Positions 1 through 7,463 of a stretch of DNA of 64,000 nucleotides are shown one piece after another. The DNA is taken from assembly GCF_008728195.1 (NCBI RefSeq), contig NZ_CP031598.1, forward strand, positions 434,001 through 498,000, read 5' to 3'. The position numbers and the translations under genes were made by a program. Each line of letters starts with the position of its first letter. Position 1 is the stretch's first letter. The stretch is from Roseovarius indicus. Lineage in GTDB: Bacteria; Pseudomonadota; Alphaproteobacteria; Rhodobacterales; Rhodobacteraceae. A model generated the notes under the pieces. The model saw only the letters and a program-made list of their open reading frames with translations. It made no database searches and was not told the DNA's origin.

Positions 1-873
1 TCCCACGGGCAGGGAAGACAGGTCGCTTGCCTGCCGCAGCTCGGCGATGAAATCGACGGCGTCGGCGATGCCGTCCTTGTCCTCGTCGGCAAGCCCCAGC
101 GCGTTCACGCCGCCAAGGCCCACGCCAAGGAACACGGCGTCATATTCCTCGCGCAGCGCTTCGAGCGTCAGATCGCGACCCAACCGCTTGCCCGTTTCGA
201 CGGTGATGCCGCCGATCTTCAAAAGCCAGTCGACCTCGGCCTGGGCAAAACCGCCCACCGTCTTGTACGCGGCGATGCCGTATTCGTTCAGTCCGCCGGG
301 CTTTTCCCGCCCGTCGAACAGCACCACGTCGGACCCGCGCATCGCCAGCCGGTGCGCGCAGGACAGGCCAGCTGGCCCGGCACCCACGACGGCCACGCGC
401 TTGCCCGTCGGTGCGCCGCGCTTGAACGGGTGCACGTCCTTGGCCATCAGCGTGTCGGTGGCATAGCGCTGCAACTGGCCGATCAGCACCGGCTTGCCCT
501 CGGCCACCTCGCGCACGCACACCTCTTCGCAAAGCGTCTCGGTCGGGCAGACCCGGGCGCACATGCCGCCAAGGATGTTCTGGCTCAGGATCGTCTCGGC
601 CGCCGCCTCGGGCGTGCCGGTGGCGATCTGCCGGATGAAGAGGGGGATGTCGATGTCGGTGGGGCAGGCGGTGATGCAGGGCGCATCGTGGCAGAAGTAG
701 CAGCGATCCGCCGCAACCAGCGCTTCGTGATCGTCGAGTGGGTCATGCAGGTCGGCGAAGTTCTCTTCGTAATCCTGTGCCTGCAGCCTGCCGGAGACGA
801 TTCCCGGCGAAAAGGCGTTGTGGGTCAAGATGTCCTCCACGTGTTGGCCGTGTTTTTCAAAGGAGTATGACAC
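1..873 (-). CDS. preT: NAD-dependent dihydropyrimidine dehydrogenase subunit PreT (C-terminus off the window)
   Basis: FAD- and Fe-S-containing NAD(P) oxidoreductase of the PreT/GltD-like family, expected to feed electrons to PreA for reductive pyrimidine degradation. The visible 291 codons show two cysteine clusters for Fe-S centres (CYFCHDAPCITACP and CARVCPTETLCEEVC) followed by a Rossmann FAD motif (VAVVGAGPAGLS) around residue 140. The gene runs leftward off the window, so its C-terminal NAD-binding part and any preA partner are not visible. No ATG fits the N-terminus. GTG at 873 is the best start, but its ribosome binding site is weak and further GTG/TTG codons lie in frame upstream. 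A GltD-type glutamate synthase small subunit is the main alternative. The CYFCHDAPC cluster favours PreT. Confidence 0.88.
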   Translation of the reverse strand, partial: MSYSFEKHGQHVEDILTHNAFSPGIVSGRLQAQDYEENFADLHDPLDDHEALVAADRCYFCHDAPCITACPTDIDIPLFIRQIATGTPEAAAETILSQNILGGMCARVCPTETLCEEVCVREVAEGKPVLIGQLQRYATDTLMAKDVHPFKRGAPTGKRVAVVGAGPAGLSCAHRLAMRGSDVVLFDGREKPGGLNEYGIAAYKTVGGFAQAEVDWLLKIGGITVETGKRLGRDLTLEALREEYDAVFLGVGLGGVNALGLADEDKDGIADAVDFIAELRQASDLSSLPVG

Positions 874-1105
874 AGGTTCTTTTTTTATCAAATGGTAAAA
901 TTTCAGCACGTCACCGCATGTTTCAGCAGTTGGAAAAGCCGCTCGGTCGAGGCGCGTGTGGTTTGAGCGCAACAGCTCGCGTACACGCGGTGAGTGTATC
1001 AAACTGAGCTTGCCTCCGCGCGGAAGAGCGACTTAGCTGGCAGCCCGACCCACCCAACTTCTTTGGTAGGCAGGAAAAATCAAGACAACACAGGATTAAG
1101 TAACA

Positions 1106-1606
1106 GTGTCTTTCAGGTTCATTGTGCCGGCTCTGGCCGCAATTCTCATGACGACCACCGGCTGCGCCACCGTGACCCGCGGCAGCACCGAAGAAGTCAC
1201 CTTCACCTCCAAGCCCAGCGGGGCAGTCGTCACGACCGGCCTGGGCTCCGGCTGCACCACGCCCTGCGCGATACGCATCAGCCGGAAAGAGGCATTCTGG
1301 GTGACCTTCAAGCGCGGCCGCGACGTCCGCAAGCTGCATGTCACGGTCAAGTCCTCGTCGGACGGCACCGCCGCGACGGCCGGCAATTTCATCGCCGGCG
1401 GGCTGATCGGCGTGGCGGTCGATGCCGATTCCGGCGCAACGCTCGACCACGTGCCGAACCCGGTGCATGTCGATTTCTCCGTGCCGCAGGCGGACATTCA
1501 GCAATCGGCAGACGCCTATTACCACGCGATCCGAAAGGCCGAGGAAGAGAAGTTCGCCAAGGAGCGCGCGGCCGAAAAGGCCGCGAAGGAAAAGCAGATG
1601 CAGTGA
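1106..1606 (+). CDS. Putative PEGA-like lipoprotein
   Basis: A 166-residue envelope protein starting at GTG. The N-terminus has a short hydrophobic stretch ending in a lipobox-like TTGC near residue 20, so it is probably lipid-anchored; the -3 position is not the usual Leu. The mature part carries a short beta-rich segment (SKPSGAVVTT, then CTTPC) resembling PEGA carbohydrate- or peptidoglycan-associated domains. A glycine-rich hydrophobic patch (GNFIAGGLIGVAVD) follows, then a charged Glu/Lys tail. It is transcribed away from preT across a 232-bp gap and converges on the FadR-type regulator 23 bp beyond. The specific role is unknown. Confidence 0.75.
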   Translation: MSFRFIVPALAAILMTTTGCATVTRGSTEEVTFTSKPSGAVVTTGLGSGCTTPCAIRISRKEAFWVTFKRGRDVRKLHVTVKSSSDGTAATAGNFIAGGLIGVAVDADSGATLDHVPNPVHVDFSVPQADIQQSADAYYHAIRKAEEEKFAKERAAEKAAKEKQMQ

Positions 1607-1628
1607 TCGCGCGCGGCAGTCGCGCGCC

Positions 1629-2396
1629 TTATCGCGACTGCTCGTGCTCCAGCCTTTGCCGGGCAATTTCCTCGTTGCGGTCGGCCTTCTGCTGATCGGC
1701 CAACGACTGTTCGACGTAAGTGAGATGCGCCTCGACGGCGGCGCGCGCGGCTTCGGGGTCGCGCGCCTGAAGGGCGGTGTTGATCGCCCGGTGCTGGTCG
1801 AGCAGGGCGCCCCGCGTGGTGCGCTGCTTGAACATGACCTGCCGGTTGTAGAACACGCCCTCCCGCAAAAGCTGGAACATCGACCGCATCATGTGCAGCA
1901 TCACCACGTTGTGGCTGGCCTCGATGATCGACATGTGAAACTCGGCATCTAGCCGGGCCTCGTCCTCGGGGTTGGTCTTGCGGTGGGCGGCCTCCATCTT
2001 GGCGAAGATCTCGCCCACCACCTTGAGGTCGGTGTCCGAGGCCAGCCGCGCCGCCCGCTCTGCCGCCAACCCTTCGAGATCGCGGCGGAAGGCGATATAG
2101 TCGAAGACCGCCTCGTCATGCTCGGAAAAGAGCTGGATCAGCGCATCCGAAAACGCACTCCCCAGCACGTCGGCCACGTAGATGCCCGCCCCGGCGCGGG
2201 TCTTCAGCAGTCCCTTCTCCTGCAACTCCCCGATCGCCTCGCGCAGGCTTGGGCGCGAGACGCCCAGCCGGTCGGCCAGTTCCCGCTCCGCCGGAAGCCG
2301 CTCGCCGGGCCGCAGGATGCCGCGCAGGATAAGCTTCTCCACCTGCCGCGTGACGGCGGTGGAAATCTTCTCGGGCGTGACTCTGTGAAACGGCAT
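1629..2396 (-). CDS. GntR/FadR-subfamily transcriptional regulator
   Basis: A 255-residue regulator. An N-terminal winged helix (residues about 8-75, with the GntR signature RPGERLPAERELADRLGVSR) precedes an all-helical FadR-type ligand domain (FCD, about 95-225). The ligand domain keeps the Asp and His pattern used for metal and carboxylate binding (DAEFHMSII, with later His residues in HMM and H near 200). FadR-type regulators usually sense lactate, pyruvate, glycolate or related acids. The neighbours do not reveal its target: it is followed by a convergent lipoprotein gene and preceded by a hairpin repeat and the membrane partner of the SBP56 gene. Confidence 0.92.
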   Translation of the reverse strand: MPFHRVTPEKISTAVTRQVEKLILRGILRPGERLPAERELADRLGVSRPSLREAIGELQEKGLLKTRAGAGIYVADVLGSAFSDALIQLFSEHDEAVFDYIAFRRDLEGLAAERAARLASDTDLKVVGEIFAKMEAAHRKTNPEDEARLDAEFHMSIIEASHNVVMLHMMRSMFQLLREGVFYNRQVMFKQRTTRGALLDQHRAINTALQARDPEAARAAVEAHLTYVEQSLADQQKADRNEEIARQRLEHEQSR

Positions 2397-2404
2397 GCGG
2401 GCGC

Positions 2405-2459
2405 TCCAGGGGTGACGGGGCAGGGGCGCTGCCCCTGACGCTGCCCCCCGGGAATATCA
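2405..2459 (-). repeat. Intergenic GATATTCCCGGGGG hairpin repeat
   Basis: A copy of a dispersed intergenic repeat seen several times in the window: a CTTCTT-like lead, a GGAAATATCCCGGGGG-like core and a GC hairpin. Here the hairpin is CAGGGGC-GCT-GCCCCTG at 2421-2437. It lies after the stop of the membrane-protein gene and upstream of the FadR-type regulator. The hairpin could end transcription of the leftward SBP56 group, but there is no T-run. Confidence 0.6.
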
Positions 2460-2506
2460 ATCAGAAAGAAGGGGGTAACGCATTCTGGCCCCGCGCGCGC
2501 CTCGGG

Positions 2507-3163
2507 TCAATGCAGGGTAACCAGCGAAATCGCCCCCACAACGATCAGGCTCAGCGCCCAGACCGTGTCGAGGTTGAACCACCCCTTCGTCAGGAACTTC
2601 AGCCCCAGCCAGTGATAAACCCCAACCGCCAGCGCGCCACCCGCCACCGTCATCGCCAGCGTATGCACCACCGCCACCACCAGCGCGGTGCCGGTGTCGG
2701 AGCCCATCAGGCTGAAGGCCGCCCTGTGCCCGGCCCCCTCGTTGGCGAGATTGCAGATGCCGAGGTAGATCGGCACCAGCATCAGCCCCGCCCCATGCGC
2801 CAGCGCGGCCAGGAACGACCAAAGCGCCAACCGCGACGGCGGCACACGGGCCAGGAACCGCGGATGCCGCCTTGTGATCAGCAGGGTGACCCCCATCGCG
2901 ATCACCACAACTGCCGCGCCGATGCGGATTTCCCGCTGCCAGTCCGCCAGCGCCAGCATCGCCGAAAAGGGCAGCAATATCGCCGTCATCGACAGCAGGT
3001 GCCCCACCCCCAACGCCAGCAACGCCTTGTACAAATGCCCATATCGCCGGTCCATCAGCGCCGAGGACACGGCCAGCGGCCACCCCATGCCGGGGTTCAG
3101 CCCATGATAGAACCCCGAGGCGATCACGGCCCACCAGAGGGCCGCGACCGATGCATTATCCAT
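2507..3163 (-). CDS. Integral membrane protein linked to methanethiol oxidase
   Basis: A 218-residue protein with about five or six hydrophobic helices and a short N-terminal HGLNPGMGW motif recalling the His-containing first helix of UreH/NicO/TauE-type exporters. ATG at 3163 follows the stop of the SBP56-type gene by only six bases (a GTG lies three bases further upstream), so the two are almost certainly co-transcribed and probably functionally linked. Plausible roles are export of a sulfur product or metal supply, possibly copper, for the oxidase. No specific family assignment can be proved from the sequence alone. Confidence 0.8.
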   Translation of the reverse strand: MDNASVAALWWAVIASGFYHGLNPGMGWPLAVSSALMDRRYGHLYKALLALGVGHLLSMTAILLPFSAMLALADWQREIRIGAAVVVIAMGVTLLITRRHPRFLARVPPSRLALWSFLAALAHGAGLMLVPIYLGICNLANEGAGHRAAFSLMGSDTGTALVVAVVHTLAMTVAGGALAVGVYHWLGLKFLTKGWFNLDTVWALSLIVVGAISLVTLH

Positions 3164-3169
3164 CACGGA

Positions 3170-4570
3170 TCAGACGGAGGGGTAACAGAAACTGTCGGTC
3201 GAACAGTCCCCACCTTCCAGCCGGATCTGGTGGGTGCGGTAGCCTTCCGGGAACTCGACCCAGAAATCCTCCGCCAACTCCAGCCCGCCATCGGCGCCGG
3301 CATTGGCCATCACCATCGCCCCGCCCCGGTCGCCCGGGTAGAACTGGTCGTCCCATGTCGAATAAAGCGAGTTGGTCCAGTAGACCCGCTTGCCGTCGCG
3401 GCTGATCTCGACCATCTGCGGGCCATAGCCGAACGCCTTGCCGTTCGGGTGCTTCGTCTGTTTCACGATCCCGCCGATCTCGACCTTCCCGGCCAGCTTC
3501 GGCGCCATCGGGTCGGACACGTCATACTGATGCATCTCGCCGGTGCCCCAGCAGGCGACGTAAAGGAACCGGTCATCGAGGCTCAGGTCGATATCGGTCA
3601 CCAGCGGCGGCACCGCCTCGAACCCTTTCAGCAGGTCGGGCAGGTCGTCGGGCGATGCGGGCTGCGGGTCGATGGTGATGGTCTTCTTCGCTTCGAACGT
3701 GCCGTCCTCTTTCTGCCACCACGTAAAGATCGCGCCCTGAAGGTTGGTCGTGTCCACCACCACGCCACAGAACCCGTGGTTCTTCGCCGGGTCATGCGCG
3801 GGCCGGATCTCCAGCGCCATCTGGTGGTTCTCGCCCAGGTCTATGGTTTGCACGTTCCTGCGCTGCCGCAGGTTCCAGAAATGAATGCGATGCCCGTACT
3901 TGTTCGACAGAAGGTCCTCGGCCACGATCCCGTTCTCGAATTGCGGCGGCAGGCCCCATTCCGAACTCACCATGTAGTCGCGCGGCAGGTTCCACCAGAA
4001 ATCGTAATGCTTGTCCTGGCTGCCCCGGTCGATCTCGTAGCGGCCGATGATGTCGAAGCTCTCGCAATCGAGGATGAAGATGCCCGGCGGTCCGTCGGTG
4101 CCGTCCTTGCCGCCCCCGCCGAGGGTCGAGACATAAATCCCCTCCGGCCCGCAATGGATGGTGTGCGGGCGGGAATAGCCGGTCTTGGCAAACACCTCTT
4201 CCGGCTCGATGATCTTGTGGATCTTCGCCTTCAGCGGCTCCTTCACGTCGATCACATAGATCCGGCTCGACCGGATGCCGGGGATGATCAGGTAGCGCCG
4301 TTCCAGGAAAGCATGCCCCGTCAGCGGCGACAGGGCCGAGGAACAGGCGTTCCAGCCGAAATGGTGAAACTCGTCACCTTTGTTGGGCATGATCACCTTG
4401 TGCACGATCTCGCCGTATGTCTTCGAAGTCGGGTCGACGTCGATCACCGCCAGCCCGTCGGGCTGCGAGGCATCCGGCGACAGCATCAGCGTGAAGGCCA
4501 GCGATTCGGCCGGCGCCTCCATGGCCATTTTCGGGGATGGATAGAATGTCGGGTCAGGTCTTAGATTCAT
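3170..4570 (-). CDS. mtoX: Selenium-binding protein 56 family / methanethiol oxidase
   Basis: A 466-residue SBP56-family beta-propeller. Members oxidise methanethiol to formaldehyde, hydrogen sulfide and hydrogen peroxide. Family landmarks are present: DEFHHFGWNACSS with the conserved Cys near residue 75, SSRIYVIDV, DFWWNLPR, LSLDDRFLYVACWGTGEMHQYDVSDP, GPQMVEISRDGKRVYWTNSLY, and the C-terminal GGDCSTDSF. The start at 4570 is chosen because GGGAGGAA precedes it at good spacing; a longer reading would add 14 unlikely residues. No signal peptide is visible, unlike some periplasmic MtoX proteins, so the cellular site is open. It is read after cobO across 132 bp and is tightly followed by a membrane-protein gene. 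In a DMSP-degrading bacterium this fits consumption of methanethiol. Confidence 0.88.
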   Translation of the reverse strand: MNLRPDPTFYPSPKMAMEAPAESLAFTLMLSPDASQPDGLAVIDVDPTSKTYGEIVHKVIMPNKGDEFHHFGWNACSSALSPLTGHAFLERRYLIIPGIRSSRIYVIDVKEPLKAKIHKIIEPEEVFAKTGYSRPHTIHCGPEGIYVSTLGGGGKDGTDGPPGIFILDCESFDIIGRYEIDRGSQDKHYDFWWNLPRDYMVSSEWGLPPQFENGIVAEDLLSNKYGHRIHFWNLRQRRNVQTIDLGENHQMALEIRPAHDPAKNHGFCGVVVDTTNLQGAIFTWWQKEDGTFEAKKTITIDPQPASPDDLPDLLKGFEAVPPLVTDIDLSLDDRFLYVACWGTGEMHQYDVSDPMAPKLAGKVEIGGIVKQTKHPNGKAFGYGPQMVEISRDGKRVYWTNSLYSTWDDQFYPGDRGGAMVMANAGADGGLELAEDFWVEFPEGYRTHQIRLEGGDCSTDSFCYPSV

Positions 4571-4702
4571 GGCAATTTCCTCCCTTATCGGCACGCCTTC
4601 CGCGTCCCCCAACGCACGTGCCGTAAGGGAAGGGTCTCACGCCCTCAGAAGTCCGCCAAATGAAATCTGTGCCGCGAGCGGCGGGTTGCCTGAGCCGAGG
4701 GG

Positions 4703-5311
4703 TTAGAACTCCACCCCGATCTGCGCCTTCACGCCCGAGCGGAACGGATGCTTCACCAGCTCCATCTCGGTCACCAGGTCGGCGATCTCGATCAGCTCGT
4801 CCTTCGCGTTCCGGCCTGTCAGCACCACGTGGGTCATGTCGGGCTTCTCCTCGACAAGGAACTCCACCACCTCGTTCACGTCGAGGTAATCATACCGCAG
4901 CGCGATGTTGATTTCGTCCAGCAGCACCATCCGGTTCCGCTCGTCCCGAATGAGCTCCTTCGCCTTTTCCCACGCGGCCTGCGCCATCTCGGTGTCGCGC
5001 TCGCGGTCCTGCGTCTCCCAGGTAAAGCCCTCACCCATGGTGTGAAACGCGCAGGCATCCGAGAATTTCGACAGGATCAGGTCGCGCTCGCCGGTGCTCA
5101 TGCCGCCCTTGATGAACTGCACCACGGCACAGGGCATGTCATGGGCGATACAGCGGAAGATCATCCCGAACGCGGCCGAGGATTTCCCCTTCCCCTTGCC
5201 GGTATGGATGATGATCAGGCCCTTCTCGTCGGTCTTGGTGGCCATGATCTTGTCGCGCGCGGCCTTCTTCTTGGCCATCTTCATCGCGTGGCGGTCTGGA
5301 TCGTCGGTCAT
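4703..5311 (-). CDS. cobO: Cob(I)yrinic acid a,c-diamide adenosyltransferase
   Basis: A 202-residue CobO/BtuR enzyme that transfers the adenosyl group of ATP to cob(I)yrinic acid a,c-diamide, forming the upper ligand of coenzyme B12. The P-loop is clear (HTGKGKGKSSAAFGM near residue 35), followed by VVQFIKGG, GEGFTWET, LLDEINIALRYDYLD and LTGRNA, all typical of the family. ATG at 5311 is preferred over an upstream ATG because GGGAGGG lies just before it; the Lys-rich leader KMAKKKAARDK is usual for the family. It stands apart from the other cobalamin genes of the window and is followed by the SBP56-type gene. Confidence 0.96.
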   Translation of the reverse strand: MTDDPDRHAMKMAKKKAARDKIMATKTDEKGLIIIHTGKGKGKSSAAFGMIFRCIAHDMPCAVVQFIKGGMSTGERDLILSKFSDACAFHTMGEGFTWETQDRERDTEMAQAAWEKAKELIRDERNRMVLLDEINIALRYDYLDVNEVVEFLVEEKPDMTHVVLTGRNAKDELIEIADLVTEMELVKHPFRSGVKAQIGVEF

Positions 5312-5424
5312 CTCGGCCCTCCCTTTGACGCCCGACATTGGGCGAGCGCGGCGCGGGGTGCAAGCGGGGTTTTGCGATTTCGGCAAAGCGCCGTAAGCTT
5401 CGCCTCGCCGCCAAGGGAAGCCGC

Positions 5425-6567
5425 ATGCCCTTCTACAACGATCTTCGCCCCGAGGCCGACTACAAGGACCGCGATTTCGAGCGCGTCTTCCCGAACATGA
5501 CCCGCGCCGAACAGGTCCGCTGCATCGACGGCCTGCTGCGCCTCAAGGCGGAGCTGTCCGGCCCCGGCGGCGTGCCCGCCCGGCGGACCGAGCAAAACCT
5601 GCTGCTCGCCAGCTGGAACATCCGCAGTTTCGGCACCTCCCGCCAGCGCCTCCCCGAGGCCTATTTCTACATCGCCGAAATCCTCGCCGCCTTCGACCTC
5701 GTCGCCATCCAGGAGGTGAAGTCGAACCTGGTCGAGCTGGAAAAGATCATGCGCCTGCTGGGCCCGGGCTGGAAATACATCGTCAACGACGTGACCGAAG
5801 GCCATGCCGGCAATGACGAACGCTCGGCCTATGTCTACAACACGGCCCGGGTGCAATTCTCCGGCCTCGCGGGCGAAATCGCCCTCTGGCAGGCGCTCAC
5901 CGAAGACAGCCCCGTTGGCCTGCAACAGCTCAGCCGCGCGCCCTACATGACGGGGTTCATCGCCGGCTGGAAACAGTTCGCGATGGTCAACCTGCATCTC
6001 GAACCGGGCGACACCACGCCCGCCGTCGGCATCCGCTCCGAAGAGGTCCGCCTCCTCCTCGCCGCGCTCGAGGTAAAGCGCAGCGGCCTGTGGTCCGACA
6101 ACCTCGTCCTTCTGGGCGACATGAACTTCTACCGCTCGAAGGATCACGACAATCTCCGCGCGCTGGCTGCCGCGGGCTATGTCGAATGCGCGGCACTTCT
6201 GGGCAAACCCACCAACGTGCATGACAACATCGCGCCCGGCCGCACGGTCGAGACCTACGACCGCATGTTCTTCCGCGCCAACGACTATTTCCGCTTCGCC
6301 ACCGCAAGCGACGGAAACCAGAGCGGCGATGTCTTCGACCCCTTCGCCCATGTCTACCGCCGCGACGATACCGCCACTTACCGCGAAGAGATGCTGGCCG
6401 ATTACGGTGGCGCGAAAGACCTCGCCAACACCCCGTCGGAGCTTCACGCCTACTACCTCGACACCTGGCGCGAGAACCAACTCTCCGACCACTACCCGAT
6501 CTGGGTGGAACTGGTCACCGACAACTCCGCCGAATTTCTCGCCGAGAAGCGCGGCCAGCTCACCTGA
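5425..6567 (+). CDS. Endonuclease/exonuclease/phosphatase (EEP) family protein
   Basis: A 380-residue EEP-fold hydrolase. The fold's motifs appear in order: LLLASWNIRSFG (Asn), AIQEVKSN (metal-binding Glu), LLGDMNFYRS (Asp and Asn), YDRMFFR, and the C-terminal LSDHYPIWVEL (Asp-His pair). ATG at 5425 is chosen for the AAGGGAAG just upstream and because the sequence before it is not protein-like. There is no signal peptide, so it is probably cytoplasmic. The substrate could be nucleic acid or a phosphodiester and cannot be told from sequence. It is divergent from cobO and followed by a hairpin repeat. Confidence 0.87.
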   Translation: MPFYNDLRPEADYKDRDFERVFPNMTRAEQVRCIDGLLRLKAELSGPGGVPARRTEQNLLLASWNIRSFGTSRQRLPEAYFYIAEILAAFDLVAIQEVKSNLVELEKIMRLLGPGWKYIVNDVTEGHAGNDERSAYVYNTARVQFSGLAGEIALWQALTEDSPVGLQQLSRAPYMTGFIAGWKQFAMVNLHLEPGDTTPAVGIRSEEVRLLLAALEVKRSGLWSDNLVLLGDMNFYRSKDHDNLRALAAAGYVECAALLGKPTNVHDNIAPGRTVETYDRMFFRANDYFRFATASDGNQSGDVFDPFAHVYRRDDTATYREEMLADYGGAKDLANTPSELHAYYLDTWRENQLSDHYPIWVELVTDNSAEFLAEKRGQLT

Positions 6568-6586
6568 CCGCCAGGCTCCACGCGCC

Positions 6587-6634
6587 CGTGTTTCTTCTGG
6601 CCGGAAATATCCCGGGGTCCGGGGCAGAGCCCCG
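6587..6634 (+). repeat. Intergenic GGAAATATCCCGGGG hairpin repeat
   Basis: Copy of the dispersed repeat with the lead TTTCTTCTGG, the core CCGGAAATATCCCGGGG and the hairpin CGGGGC-AGA-GCCCCG at 6620-6634. It starts about 20 bp after the stop of the EEP gene and may act as its transcription end, although no T-run follows. The hairpin ends exactly where a CtrA-type site begins. Confidence 0.65.
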
Positions 6635-6649
6635 TTAACCCGCCCTTAA
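6635..6649 (+). promoter_or_regulatory. Candidate CtrA binding site TTAA-N7-TTAA
   Basis: TTAACCCGCCCTTAA matches the full alphaproteobacterial CtrA consensus TTAA-N7-TTAA and is followed by C as usual. It lies 25 bp upstream of the start of the small lipoprotein gene, a position expected for a promoter-proximal activator or repressor site. In non-Caulobacter Rhodobacterales, CtrA controls motility and gene transfer agent-related genes. Binding here is inferred from the motif alone. Confidence 0.5.
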
Positions 6650-6673
6650 CCATCCCGCGCCCAAGCTCACGGG

Positions 6674-7078
6674 ATGCGCTGGTTCGCCCTTCTCCTCCTG
6701 CTCACCGCCTGCAACACGCCCACACCGGCGTTCTACGGCGTCGACCCCGTGCGCATCCACCTCGCCGGCAGCACCTTCGACATCCGCGTGAAAGACCGGC
6801 GGGCCGAGGCGATCCGCCTCAACATGGAATGGGCGCCTCGCCTGTCCTCGGTGGGCGAAAAGGCCGTGCTTGCCATCGAAAAGGTCAGCGGCTGCGAGGT
6901 GGCGCGCCTCAAGGGCGATGCCGCGCTGGTCGAGGCGCGGCTCGATTGCGGTTCCGGCCCGCCGCCGCCGCGCCCGCCCAGCGGAGAGCTCTTCTGCGAG
7001 ATGGACCTGCACGAGACCGGCGACACCGGCAGCTTGTACTGCGTGCCCGCCGATCAGACCTTCCCGCAGCCGGGGTAA
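6674..7078 (+). CDS. Small hypothetical lipoprotein
   Basis: A 134-residue protein with a short signal sequence ending in the lipobox LLTAC at residues 9-13, so it is likely exported and lipid-anchored. The mature chain has four further Cys residues that could form disulfides (SGCEVA, LDCGS, LFCEM, LYCVP) and a proline stretch (GPPPPRPPSG). No known domain is recognised. A CtrA-type site lies just upstream. Its 3' end overlaps the convergent GFA-family gene by 25 bp. Confidence 0.72.
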   Translation: MRWFALLLLLTACNTPTPAFYGVDPVRIHLAGSTFDIRVKDRRAEAIRLNMEWAPRLSSVGEKAVLAIEKVSGCEVARLKGDAALVEARLDCGSGPPPPRPPSGELFCEMDLHETGDTGSLYCVPADQTFPQPG

Positions 7079-7437
7079 TCCTCCGGCATCCAGGCCAGCC
7101 GCTCGTCGCCGTGGTAGATCTCCGATGGTGTCACCGCGCCCGGATCCTCCAGCAGCGCGGCATGGAAATGCGTCTCGCCCGGATACCTGTCGGAGGCATA
7201 GAAGACCGACGCGCCACACTTGGCACAGAACCCCCGCCTGTTCCCCGGAGAGGACTCGTAGACCGAAGGCTCTTGCCCCGTCCACCGCCACTGCCCGTCG
7301 GGATGCCCGACAAAGGTGACCATCGCTGCCCCGGCGCCCCGCCGGCAGCTCTCGCAATGGCAGTGCCCGACCCAATTATGCGGGCCCTCCAGCTCGAACG
7401 CCACCGCGCCGCACAGGCAATGCCCCTTCAACGTCAT
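7054..7437 (-). CDS. GFA (Gfa-like) zinc-binding family protein
   Basis: A 127-residue protein of the glutathione-dependent formaldehyde-activating enzyme-like family. The zinc ligands are visible as CLCGAV (start), CHCESCRRG and FCAKCGASVFY. Many members of this fold have no demonstrated formaldehyde activity, so the reaction is not assigned. It starts 27 bp after the cobN stop, on the same strand, so it may be transcribed with cobN; it converges on the small lipoprotein gene. Confidence 0.9.
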   Translation of the reverse strand: MTLKGHCLCGAVAFELEGPHNWVGHCHCESCRRGAGAAMVTFVGHPDGQWRWTGQEPSVYESSPGNRRGFCAKCGASVFYASDRYPGETHFHAALLEDPGAVTPSEIYHGDERLAWMPEDYPGCGKV

Positions 7438-7463
7438 ATCCGCCTCCTTCGCGACACCGCCCG

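Noticed and set aside
2510..4564. 684-codon plus-strand frame opposite the SBP56 and membrane-protein genes
   Set aside because: Composition is typical of a high-GC antisense shadow, and it spans two real minus-strand genes.
3170..4570. Selenocysteine in the selenium-binding protein
   Set aside because: No in-frame TGA interrupts the gene; the conserved site is an ordinary Cys.
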